From Streptomyces subrutilus (GTDB lineage Bacteria > Actinomycetota > Actinomycetes > Streptomycetales > Streptomycetaceae): DNA of 64,000 bases. The notes below the pieces were generated by a model. It did not search any database. It was not told the DNA's origin and worked only from the letters and a program-made list of their open reading frames with translations. Shown here one piece after another: positions 6,882 through 15,034 of the stretch; position 1 is the first letter of the stretch, and every line of letters begins with the position of its first letter. Where the stretch lies: the NCBI RefSeq assembly GCF_008704535.1, contig NZ_CP023701.1:5188001-5252000 (forward strand). Direction: 5' to 3'. A program made the position numbers and the translations under genes.

Positions 6882-7418
6882 TCAGACGGAAGCCGGGCGC
6901 CGGCGGATCGTCCACACCCCGGCGCCCAGAGCGGCCGCGACCAGCGAGCCGCCCACCGCGACCTGCCCCGGGCTCATCGTGCCGATGCTGCCGCCCGTAC
7001 CGCCCCGCGCGCCGCCCGGAGCGACGGTGAGGGACGCCGTGGCGCGCAGGCCGCCGGGGCCCCCGCACTCGAAGGTGACGAGGTGGCTGCCCTGCGTGGC
7101 GTTGCGGTAGACCGTGGCGCTGCCGACCAGGTTGGCGGCCTCCAGGTTGCCCGGGGTCAGCTGCATCTCCCCGAAGGCCGTCGAGGTGGCCCGGCCGGTC
7201 TTCGTGCCGCAGCCGGCGACATTGAGGCCGACCCGGCCGCCCGGCGCGACCGTACTCGGGGAGACGGACGCGGACGGGGCGGCGTGGGCCAGCGCGGCGG
7301 GCGTGGCGGCGGCGACGGCGAGCGCCGCGGCGGCCAGCGCCAGCAGGCGGGCCGGACGGGCGGCGGCCCACGCGGCATGCGGCCTGGCGGGGGGTCTGGT
7401 GCGGGGCTCGGCTGGCAT
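6882..7418 (-). CDS. Secreted, membrane-anchored surface protein (unknown function)
   Basis: A 178-aa protein. An Arg-rich n-region and hydrophobic core (ARLLALAAAALAVAAATPA) give a signal peptide cleaved near AHA-AP (~residue 46). The mature part is beta-rich with two cysteines (VAGCG, FECGG) that could form a disulfide, resembling an Ig-like surface domain. A C-terminal hydrophobic helix (GQVAVGGSLVAAALGAGVW) plus RRR forms a stop-transfer anchor; there is no LPXTG. ATG 7418. It stands alone; 7419-7679 holds no gene I can support. Confidence 0.75.
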   Translation of the reverse strand: MPAEPRTRPPARPHAAWAAARPARLLALAAAALAVAAATPAALAHAAPSASVSPSTVAPGGRVGLNVAGCGTKTGRATSTAFGEMQLTPGNLEAANLVGSATVYRNATQGSHLVTFECGGPGGLRATASLTVAPGGARGGTGGSIGTMSPGQVAVGGSLVAAALGAGVWTIRRRPASV

Positions 7419-7679
7419 GGAGAGAACTCCTCGGCTCCTCTACACGGCGCGGCCAGGGCACGGGTGTGACGCGGATTCGGTTGCGCACCGTGCTCCGGAC
7501 GCTAGGAGCCCTGCTCCCGCGCGGCGATCGGGGCCGGGTGAACGGGTGAGCCACTGCTCCACCCGGGCGAGGCACCCGACTGCGGGCCGGCGCGCGGCCC
7601 CGGCCGGTCGGGCGGGGCGGGGCAAGCCGGGCGGGGCGGCCTCCCGCCCTCGCCGGGTGCGGCAGGTCGGGCGGCGGCG

Positions 7680-8315
7680 CTACGCGGCAGGGGCGGGCGC
7701 CGCCGCCGAGGACGGGCGGCGTACGAGGTACGCCGCCAGCGCGCCCGCCGCGAAGAGGGCGATCAACGACACCGCCGTACCGAGCCACTGGGTACCCAGC
7801 CACTGCGTACCGAAATACCCCAACGCCACGCTGTACCCCGCCCAGGCCATGCCCGCCAGCACCGACCAGGGAAGGAACTCCTTCACCTCGCGCTGCGTCC
7901 GGCCCGCGCCCAGGGACACCACCGAGCGCCCCGCAGGAGCGAAGCGGGCGATCACCACCAGGGCGCCGCCGCCCCGGGCCAGGGCCGTACCCAGCCGCTC
8001 GTGCGCCCGCGTGAGGCGCCGGGACCGGGCGATGGCCCGGTCCAGCCGGGCTCCGCCCCGGCGCGCCAGCCGGAACGCGGCCACGTCACCCAGCACCGAA
8101 GCCGTCGTGGCGATCACCAGCAGCGCCAGGATGTCCGGCACCTGCGCGGGCACCGGCACGGGCGCCGCCGCCCCGGCAGCCGCCGCGGCCGCGGCGGCGG
8201 TGATGACCAGGACCCCGCTCGGCAGCACCGGAAGGAAGACGTCGAGCACGATGGAGAGCGCCACCACGGCATAGATCCATGGGCTCGCGGTCAGCGACCC
8301 CAGCGTCTCAAACAA
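7680..8315 (-). CDS. DedA/VTT-family membrane protein
   Basis: A 211-aa polytopic protein starting at TTG 8315 (MFETLGSLTASPWIYAVVAL). GGGGAG lies seven bases upstream, and the N-terminus then matches family members; a longer reading to 8456 is not protein-like. Typical DedA features are the re-entrant region DVFLPVLPSGVLVI near residues 20-40, LGDVAAFRLARRGG, and the motif FAPAGRSVVSLGAG ahead of the last helices. DedA proteins act in membrane homeostasis, including phospholipid and carrier-lipid flipping. A duplicated GTQWL-GTQWL occurs in the C-terminal loop. Apparently monocistronic. Confidence 0.85.
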   Translation of the reverse strand: MFETLGSLTASPWIYAVVALSIVLDVFLPVLPSGVLVITAAAAAAAAGAAAPVPVPAQVPDILALLVIATTASVLGDVAAFRLARRGGARLDRAIARSRRLTRAHERLGTALARGGGALVVIARFAPAGRSVVSLGAGRTQREVKEFLPWSVLAGMAWAGYSVALGYFGTQWLGTQWLGTAVSLIALFAAGALAAYLVRRPSSAAAPAPAA

Positions 8316-8592
8316 GGCGGGACTCCCCGGTGCGGTGGACGTACTGCGGCACGAAGCGCCGCGACGACGCGGGGGAGCGGCAGGAGCGGCTTGACAGCCA
8401 TACAGCGTACGCCCGGCATCCACCCGCCGGACGCCCGGGGCCGCGCCCCGTCCCACCCGATCCGCCCTACCACCTCCACGACCGCAGCCCCGGCAGCGCC
8501 GGCCGGCTCCGCCCTCGCGGGCTCCGCGGCGGCGGCCGCACCCCGACGCCCGCCCGAAGAGCCCGGGCCCGCGCCCGCCGCCCCCGCCGCGG

Positions 8593-10260
8593 CTACTCCA
8601 CCGCGGTCAGCTCCCGGTCCAGCACCGTCACCAGCCGGGCACCCTTGCGGTCCTTGCGCGACTGGTCCAGCCGGAGCCGCGCCGTCCGTCCCGCCAACGC
8701 CAACGTCATCAACTGGTTGCCGAACCACGGCCCACCCGTACGCCGCCAGCTCACCGGTGGACGCCCCGTCCGCCCGTGTCTGGAGAACCCCCGCCCCAGC
8801 CACCGGCCCAACCGCGACCAGCCCAGCCGAAAGCCCCACTTCACCGCCGTGTGGATCGAGTTGTGCACCGGCGAACACGTCAGCTGGAACACCCGCGCGG
8901 TCGTCGGTATCCGCGGCTCGGCCACATACGCGTGGTGCACGTCCCCCGACAGCACGCACACCGTCGCCGGCGCCCGCGGACCCGTCCCCACTTCCTCGAT
9001 CAGATCCGTCAACGCGGCGAACGAAGCCGGAAACGCGGGCCAGTGCTCCAGATCGCTGCGCCGGCGCAGATTCTCCCCGATCCGCGCCCACCGCGGCCCC
9101 CGGTCACCCCGGCACAGCGCCGCGTTCCACGTCTCCGCGTCATGGATCAGCGGCGGCATCAACCACGGCAACGAGGACCCGATCAACAGGTGGTCATAGC
9201 CCCCGTGCCCCGCCAGCGCGTTGTCACGGAGCCACTGCTGCTCCGACGGATCGAGCATCGCCCGCCCGTCCTCCGCCAGCACCCGCGCCGCGCGCGTGTC
9301 CACCATCAGCAGCCGCGTCCGGCCGAAGTCCCGCCGGTAGCTCCAGCGCGCCGTCGTCGGATCGGCGTCCGCCGACGCCGCGAAGGCCCGCAGCGGCTCC
9401 GTCCCGTCCGGGGTCTCGCACACCGCCGCGTACAGCTCGTCGGCCGCCAGCTCGGCAGGGGAGAGGTTGCCCAGGTGCTGGTACACCCAATACGACATCA
9501 GCCCGCTGAACACCCGCTCCGGCCACCACGCCGTCTCCCGCATCTCCGCGACCCACGCCGCGCTCGTGTTCCAGTCGTCGATGACGTCGTGGTCGTCGAA
9601 TATGTGCAGGCTCGACACCGTCGACAACAACCACCGGATCTCCGGATCGAGCCACGACTCGTAGTAGAGCCGGGTGTACTCCTCATAGTCCGCGACCTGG
9701 GCGCCCGGCTGCTCCCGCAGATCCCGCCGGGCCGCGATCCACTTCCGGGTCTCCCGGGACAGCGCGTCCGCGTACACCTGGTCGCCCAGCAGCAGCAGGA
9801 GGTCCGGGCGCACCGCCTCCGGATCGGCGGCCAGCCGCGAGGAGAGCGTGTCGAGCGCGTCGGCACCGTGCGGCCCGCGCCGGCCGCCCGCAGGCGGCGC
9901 GGCCTGCCGGCACGAGCCGAACGTGACGCGCAGCCCCGGCCCGGGCGAGGCACGGCCACGGCCCGTCACCGCCGGAGTGGTGATCGTGCTCGCCGGGAAG
10001 GAACTGTCGGGCAGCGGCCACACCTGCGCCCCGTCCAGCAGCACCTCGTACGCGGTCGTGGACCCGGGGGTCAGGCCGGTCACCGGAACCAGCGCGTAGT
10101 GGTGCCCGGCCACCTGGAAGGTGCGCGCCCGGCCGCCCGCCCCGTCGGCGCACTTCACCTCGGCGGCGCACGGGCGGTCCGCCTCGACCCATATCGTGGC
10201 CGCCCCGCCCGTATCCCAGTCGACGTAGCGCAGCAGCGGCCCCAGACGCAGTCCGGCCAT
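8593..10260 (-). CDS. PhoD-like alkaline phosphatase/phosphodiesterase family protein
   Basis: A 555-aa metallophosphoesterase. An N-terminal Fn3-like domain (~1-95) is followed by the PhoD catalytic domain. Metal-ligand motifs are visible: GSCRQ near 120, LLGDQVYAD near 162-170, FDDHDVIDDWN near 221-231 and SGDVHHAYVAEP near 423. No Tat or Sec signal precedes MAGLRLGPLLRYVDWDTGG, so unlike classical PhoD it is probably cytoplasmic, a known Streptomyces subgroup. ATG 10260. It would hydrolyse phosphodiesters or phosphomonoesters; the substrate cannot be inferred. Confidence 0.9.
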   Translation of the reverse strand: MAGLRLGPLLRYVDWDTGGAATIWVEADRPCAAEVKCADGAGGRARTFQVAGHHYALVPVTGLTPGSTTAYEVLLDGAQVWPLPDSSFPASTITTPAVTGRGRASPGPGLRVTFGSCRQAAPPAGGRRGPHGADALDTLSSRLAADPEAVRPDLLLLLGDQVYADALSRETRKWIAARRDLREQPGAQVADYEEYTRLYYESWLDPEIRWLLSTVSSLHIFDDHDVIDDWNTSAAWVAEMRETAWWPERVFSGLMSYWVYQHLGNLSPAELAADELYAAVCETPDGTEPLRAFAASADADPTTARWSYRRDFGRTRLLMVDTRAARVLAEDGRAMLDPSEQQWLRDNALAGHGGYDHLLIGSSLPWLMPPLIHDAETWNAALCRGDRGPRWARIGENLRRRSDLEHWPAFPASFAALTDLIEEVGTGPRAPATVCVLSGDVHHAYVAEPRIPTTARVFQLTCSPVHNSIHTAVKWGFRLGWSRLGRWLGRGFSRHGRTGRPPVSWRRTGGPWFGNQLMTLALAGRTARLRLDQSRKDRKGARLVTVLDRELTAVE

Positions 10261-10344
10261 GCGACTCCCCCTCCTTCGTATCCCCTTTGATCACGGTACG
10301 ACGGGGAGGCCGGGCACCGCCTCCCCCTGGCGGGGGAAAGATCG

Positions 10345-10375
10345 GCCGGCCGGGCCCGACGGGGGCCCGGCCGGC
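10345..10375 (-). terminator. Terminator of secreted nuclease gene
   Basis: 13-bp perfect arms GCCGGCCGGGCCC (10345-10357) and its complement (10363-10375), loop GACGG. It lies 115 bases past the HNH gene stop on the minus strand. Confidence 0.65.
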
Positions 10376-10386
10376 ACGCGCTGTGC

Positions 10387-10485
10387 GGATGGTGATGGGT
10401 GGGGTGGTTGGTGTGTGGGTGGTGGGTGGTTGGTGCGGGGTGGGTGCGCGGTGGGTGCCGGGGCTGGGCCGGCTGGTCGGGGTGG
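10387..10485 (+). repeat. G/T-only-like tract
   Basis: About 100 bases made nearly only of G and T (GGTGATGGGTGGGGTGGTTG and similar), lying between the nuclease stop and its terminator. Frequent GGG/GGGG runs could form G-quadruplexes on the plus strand. No coding potential. Confidence 0.6.
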
Positions 10486-10489
10486 GGGG

Positions 10490-11143
10490 TCAGCAGCCGT
10501 TGAGGATGTTGACCAGGGCCGTCTTCTCGCCCGAGTCCATGCTCAGCGCCCAGTACTGCTTCACGTTGACCCACATCCGGGCGTACGTACAGCGGTAGGC
10601 GGTGCGCGAGGGCAGCCACTTGCCGGGGTCGAGGTCGCCCTTGGCCTGGTTGACGTTGTCCGTGACCGCGATGAGCTGCGGGCGCGTGAGGTCGTTGGCG
10701 AACTGCTGGCGCTTGGCGGTGGTCCAGGAGTTGGCCCCGGAGCGCCAGGCCTCGGCGAGCGGAACCATGTGGTCGATGTCCACGTCGGAGGCGGCGGTCC
10801 AGGTGGCCCCGTCGTACTCGGAGAACCAGCTTCCGCTCACCGCGGCGCAGGCGGAGTCCTGGACGACGTTCACGCCGTCCCGCTTGAGGACGGTCTCGCG
10901 GGTGTTGCAGGCGCCGGAGACGGTGCTCCAGTGCGGGAAGAGGTCGCGGCTGTAGCCGCTGGTGGAGCCCTCGGTCGTGGGCGTGACCGTCGCCAGGTAC
11001 GCGCGGGCGGCCGCGGCGCTGATGGGGGCGGGCGGAGAGGCCTGCGCGGTGGGCGCGTTGACGAGCGCGGTGAGGGCGGCCAGCGCGGCGGCGGACGCGA
11101 GCACGCCGATTCGACGCGCGTAGACGACGGGTATGAGTGCCAT
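10490..11143 (-). CDS. Secreted HNH-family nuclease (DUF1524/GmrSD C-terminal type)
   Basis: A 217-aa exported protein. The signal peptide (RRIGVLASAAALAALTALV, cleavage near AQA-SP ~36) leads to a mature domain with the catalytic DVDIDHMVPLAEAW at ~120-133 (DH at 124-125), NVNQAKGDLDP at 163-172 and a KQYW tail. This is the beta-beta-alpha-metal HNH arrangement typical of extracellular Streptomyces nucleases. Four cysteines in the mature part probably form disulfides. The start at ATG 11143 is chosen for AGGGAG six bases upstream; an earlier ATG would bury the signal peptide. Likely role: nutrient DNA/RNA scavenging or competitor attack. Confidence 0.85.
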   Translation of the reverse strand: MALIPVVYARRIGVLASAAALAALTALVNAPTAQASPPAPISAAAARAYLATVTPTTEGSTSGYSRDLFPHWSTVSGACNTRETVLKRDGVNVVQDSACAAVSGSWFSEYDGATWTAASDVDIDHMVPLAEAWRSGANSWTTAKRQQFANDLTRPQLIAVTDNVNQAKGDLDPGKWLPSRTAYRCTYARMWVNVKQYWALSMDSGEKTALVNILNGC

Positions 11144-11321
11144 GACGGGCTCCCTGGATGCGGGGGGTGTGACCGTGCGGCCCCGGAGGGGCGCGGCCAT
11201 GGTTGCGGCGCCAGGTTTCGCGAGGATGGGCGCCAGGTGACAGCCTGACGACATGAGCACGTCACATCAAGACGTCCAAGGGGCACTGTTTAAACGGAAG
11301 TTGCTGCTCCGGTGTGGGGCT

Positions 11322-11577
11322 GGGCGCTCTCCGCGGTTGCGTCGCTTCGCGATGGCCTTCGGCCACCCTTGACCGACCGTCCCGCCCCGGACATACGAAG
11401 ACTGTCGGGAACCCCTAAAAGAACGGCACGGGGGGCAGACGTTCCAGGGACAGGGAGAGCTGGACGTACGTACCCGGCCATGCATTCGGCCGGTATGCCC
11501 CGCAGGGGACCGGACGGCCAGTCCGTCCAGGGGCCTTGGGCGCATCAGATCGCTACGCACTTGCTCTCGGCCAAGCG
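11322..11577 (+). repeat. Left copy of a ~255-bp inverted repeat
   Basis: Runs from GGGCGCTCTCCGCGG to CTCTCGGCCAAGCG and matches the complement of 12349-12602. The best block is 11341-11460 (for example TTGACCGACCGTCCCGCC and GAACGGCACGGGG). Conservation is at DNA level; neither strand carries a convincing gene. Confidence 0.8.
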
Positions 11578-12348
11578 TCCGGCGACCGCCTGTGGTCGGG
11601 CAGAGGCCGTTCGTGGTCCGACGCTGGCTTCGATGCTCCAGGTCGTTTTCGGCGGTGAGCGACGTGAGAGGTCTCGGTCATTCCGGGGTGAAGTCAGTGG
11701 GTGATGCGAGTAACTCGTCCCGTTTTCATGCCTGTTCCTGCGCGATGGCTCGGAAGAGGGGGCATTCGCGCGGGCGCTGTGTCAGTAACTCGGAGTGAGT
11801 CGTGGCGCGGGTCATTGTCTCGACCCGGGAGTCGTGGGGAGCGGTGCAGGGCGGAGGTGCGGCGGGTGAGGTGTCGTAGGGCCGCGGACTGGGCCATCGG
11901 CCGGTCTGTACCCGCTAGTACCTTGTCGATCAGCTCGGCCTCGTCCACCTTGCTGGCCTGCCCCGGCTTGTTCAAGCAGGCCGCGAAGCGGAGGTGCGCC
12001 TGCGTGCGCCGGTGGTCCGGCATCTATTCGGCGTGCGTGAATGCTGTGCATGGATGCGTGGTCATTCATCACGGTGCGCACGGCTGGCCTTCCGGACCCG
12101 TGCAGTAATGCGCTCCCCCTGGGTGACCGTTGAAGAAGCAACCGGGAGGTGTTTGCCTGCCGCCTGTTTGGGCGCGTGAATGCGGCTGACTGCGTCTGAG
12201 GTTGTTCGTATCAACCTGTCGGCACAGCAGAGGCGTTCTGCGCCCTCCACTGGCCGCCACATGGGGACAAGCGACCCGCGGTCGCCGTCTCGGGGGGACT
12301 GTGTGGCGAGGGTGGGCGGCTTGTGCCCAGCCTCGGACGGGCTGCAGT
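11578..12348. other. Spacer between the inverted repeats, no supported gene
   Basis: About 770 bases without a gene I can defend. The minus strand has short frames with some protein-like character (HRRTQAHLRFAACLNKPG..., and DRLIRTTSDAVSRIHAPKQA), but they lack ribosome sites, are in different frames and have relaxed codon bias. This could be a decayed mobile-element gene or the core of a non-coding element. Confidence 0.5.
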
Positions 12349-12602
12349 CGCTGAGCCGAGAGCAAGTGTGTAGCGATCTGATGCGGGCCGCGCTGACCTC
12401 CCGCTGGGCTCATCTCGCCGTCGTTCGGGGAGCTTGCCGGCCGAAGGCGTGGCCGGGATGCCTAGCTCTCCCCGTCCCTGGGATGTCTGCCCCCGTGCCG
12501 TTCTTCTGGGGGTTCCCGACCGTCTTCGTATGTCCGGGGCGGGACGGTCGGTCAAGGGGGGCCGAAGGCCATCGCGAAGCGACGCGACCGCAGGGAGCGC
12601 CC
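12349..12602 (-). repeat. Right copy of the ~255-bp inverted repeat
   Basis: Reverse-complement partner of 11322-11577. Identity is roughly 90 percent by eye in the block 12480-12600 and looser in the inner part, where CGCATCAGATCGCTAC is still shared. Confidence 0.8.
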
Positions 12603-12716
12603 TTGAGGGACCGGCACGACACGGAGAGACGATGAGACTGACGGGAACCCCCAACCTCTCCCGCCCCGCCCGGGCGCACCGCCCCCACACCCCCGCCCTG
12701 TCGGACCGGGTCTGGC

Positions 12717-13400
12717 CTAGGCTGCCGGCGTCTCCACCGTTACGGCGATCGAGCCGTCCGGTGCCGGCGTGACGCGCAGGGTGGTCAGGTCCGGGACGTG
12801 GAGGGTGGGGGCGTGGGCGGCTGCGCGGGGGCCGACGCCGATCACGCGCATGCCTGCGGCCAGGCCGGCGGCGATGCCTGCGGCCGAGTCCTCGAAGACG
12901 ATGCAGTCGGCCGGGTCGACGCCGAGTGCGGCGGCGCCCTTGAGGAAGCCCTCGGGGTGGGGCTTGCTGGACTGGACGGACTCGGCCGTGATCCGTACCG
13001 CGGGCATCGGCAGGGCGGCGGCGCCCATGCGGGCCGTGGCCAGGGGGAGGTCGGCGGAGGTGACCAGGGCGTGGGGGAGTTCGGCGAGCGCGGCCATGAA
13101 GGCGGGTGCGCCCGGGACGGGGACCACGCCGTCGGTGTCGGCGGTCTCGCGGGCGAGCATCACCGCGTTCTCCGCGAGGTTGACCTCCATGGGGCGGTCC
13201 GGCAGCAGGACGGCCATGGAGGCGTAGCCCTGGCGGCCGTGGACCACCTTGAGGGTCTCGTGCGGGTCCAGCCCGTGGGAGAGCGCCCATGCGCGCCAGC
13301 AGCGTTCGACCACCGCGTCGGAGTTGACGATGGTGCCGTCCATGTCCAGGAGCAGGGCCTTGGCGCTGAGGGCGACGGATGCGGTGGTGCTGGCCGACAT
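12717..13400 (-). CDS. HAD-superfamily sugar-phosphatase-like hydrolase
   Basis: A 227-aa HAD subfamily IA protein. Motif I is LLLDMDGTIVNSD (nucleophile Asp19, Asp21), motif II is LVTSADLPLA, and the motif III Lys is in SSKPHPEGFLKGA, followed by motif IV IVFEDSAAGIAAG. The helical cap resembles beta-phosphoglucomutase and 2-deoxyglucose-6-phosphatase-like enzymes, so a small phosphorylated sugar is the likely substrate. ATG 13400 is chosen for GGAG six bases upstream; an in-frame start at 13448 falls inside the palindrome. A strong palindrome at 13435-13474 suggests repressor control. Cytoplasmic. Confidence 0.9.
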   Translation of the reverse strand: MSASTTASVALSAKALLLDMDGTIVNSDAVVERCWRAWALSHGLDPHETLKVVHGRQGYASMAVLLPDRPMEVNLAENAVMLARETADTDGVVPVPGAPAFMAALAELPHALVTSADLPLATARMGAAALPMPAVRITAESVQSSKPHPEGFLKGAAALGVDPADCIVFEDSAAGIAAGLAAGMRVIGVGPRAAAHAPTLHVPDLTTLRVTPAPDGSIAVTVETPAA

Positions 13401-13434
13401 GGGGGGCTCCAGACGGGGCGGGAAAAGAGAACAA

Positions 13435-13474
13435 GTGGTTCCGTCCACCGGTCAGGGAGTGAGGACGGAACCAC
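13435..13474. promoter_or_regulatory. Palindromic operator candidate upstream of HAD gene
   Basis: Perfect 12-bp inverted repeat: GTGGTTCCGTCC (13435-13446) and GGACGGAACCAC (13463-13474), extended imperfectly by AACAA/TTTGTT outside. It ends 35 bases upstream of the HAD start. An AT-rich flank with CACGATACAAAA could hold the promoter. Confidence 0.55.
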
Positions 13475-13618
13475 TTTGTTCCTACACGATACAAAACGGG
13501 AGGTGGTCCGCGCCACCTGTGCGGGTGTGACTCCCGTCCCCTGTCGGCGCCCTTCCCGCTGTCGGGCGTCCTCCGGCCGCCGCCATCCCTCTGCGGCTGT
13601 CCCTCCGGCCGGCTACGG

Positions 13619-14907
13619 CTATCCCTCCAGCGCCTTGCGGGTCACCGGGCCGTAGACGCCCCATTCCTCGTCATCGATGCCGCGGTTGTACTGGAAGGTC
13701 GACACCGCCTGCTCGACCCGCCAGTCAAACCGGCCGTTGATCTTGCCGCTGTACAGGCGCCGGGCCGTCAGCAGCCGCTGGAGCTTCTCCACCTCGCCGC
13801 CGGAGTCTCCGATGCGCAGGGTCGGCCCCGACGCGGGCGGTGACGGTGTGCGGCTGGGGGAGCGGGTCGGGCTCGGGGACGTGCTCGGCGACGCCGAGGC
13901 CGAGGGCGACGCGGACGCGGAAGGAGTCGGCGACGCGGACGGGGACGCCGAGCGGGAGGCGCTCGGCGACGGGGAACGCGAGGCCGACGGCGACGGGCCG
14001 GATGCGGTGGCCGAGGGGCTCTGGGAGGACGGGGGCGGGGCCACGCTCACGGACGGCGCGGAGGGCCGGGCGTCCAGCCGCGCCGTGGCGTCACCGGAAG
14101 AGTCCGGCATCGTCCACAGGGCCATGGCCGTCCCGCCGAGCGCGATGACCGCGGCGGCGGCGAGCAGGATCGGCAGGAGCCGCCGGGAGGCGGGGCCGTT
14201 CCGCTTCTCGGGCCCCCCGCCCCGCCCCCTCCGCCCCCTCCGCCCCTTTCGTCTCCTGCGCCCCCTGCGCCTTCGTGGGGCGGGCCGCCGGCCGTCGGCG
14301 GGATGGCCTGGAGGCGGATGGTCTCGCTTCCGCCCCTGCCCCCGCCGGCCCCCGGGCCCGGGTATCCGGCCGCGCCCGGACCGGGGCCACCGCCAGGGCC
14401 CGGGCCCATGCCCGCCGTCATGCCCAGGCGAGGGTCTGCCCCCGGGCCGCCCGTGCCCCTGCCGTCGCCTGCACCCGTCGTGCCCGCGCTCGCACCCGTC
14501 GTGCCCGTGCCCGCGCCCGTCGTGCCGCCGACCGCAGCACCTGTCGTGCCTCCGTCCGCACCCGCCGCACCCGCGCCGGCCGCCGTGGCCGTGCCCCCGC
14601 CTATGCCCGCGCCCCCGCCCGTGCCCGCGCCACCGGCCGGGCCCCTGGCCCCGCCTCGCGGCGTCGCCGTCGGCCAGGGGGAAGGCGGCGGGGGGACGGG
14701 GGTGCCGTAGGGCGGGGTGGCGGAGGGGGGTGGGGTGACCGGGCGGGGGAGGGGCGTGGGAGGGGCGTCCTGGGGTGTCGGGGTGGGGTCGCCCGGGTCG
14801 GGCAGGGTCACGTACGGGCGTATGCGCATGGGGTCGATGCCCGTTCTCTGCGCACACGCGCAGTCGGCGCCGGCGGCGCCACAATCCGGACCGTGTTCAC
14901 CGCTCAC
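13619..14907 (-). pseudogene. Peptidoglycan-binding-domain-like membrane protein, frame broken in a G-run
   Basis: Starts at GTG 14907 (MSGEHGPDCGAAGADCACAQ) with an excellent GGGAGGG site. The N-terminal part, Cys-rich then Pro/Gly-rich, continues to about GSETIRLQAIPPTAGG. The matching second half is in another frame: RRLLPILLAAAAVIALGGTA (membrane helix), a long Ser/Pro linker, and a C-terminal domain with LRIGDSGGEVEKLQRLL and STFQYNRGIDDEEWGVYGP, which is a peptidoglycan-binding type 1 fold. The switch falls in a G/C homopolymer region near 14205-14260. I infer one ~430-aa protein with an indel, real or a sequencing error. Intact relatives are single-span envelope proteins. Confidence 0.65.
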
Positions 14908-15034
14908 TGGAATCCCTCCCTGGACGTTGCCTGCGATTATGCAGACCCTCCAGGACCCTCCCAACCCGCCCGAGAGGCCATAACCGGACACACCGCTCAG
15001 GATGGAGATGTTGTTCCGGCCTGAGGAGGAGTCG

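Noticed and set aside
6882..7418. Sortase-anchored (LPXTG or LAXTG) surface protein
   Set aside because: There is a C-terminal hydrophobic helix and RRR tail, but no sorting motif before it.
11694..12023. A 109-codon minus-strand gene inside the inverted repeats
   Set aside because: Partly protein-like, but no ribosome site, relaxed codon bias and no recognisable domain; left as uncoded.
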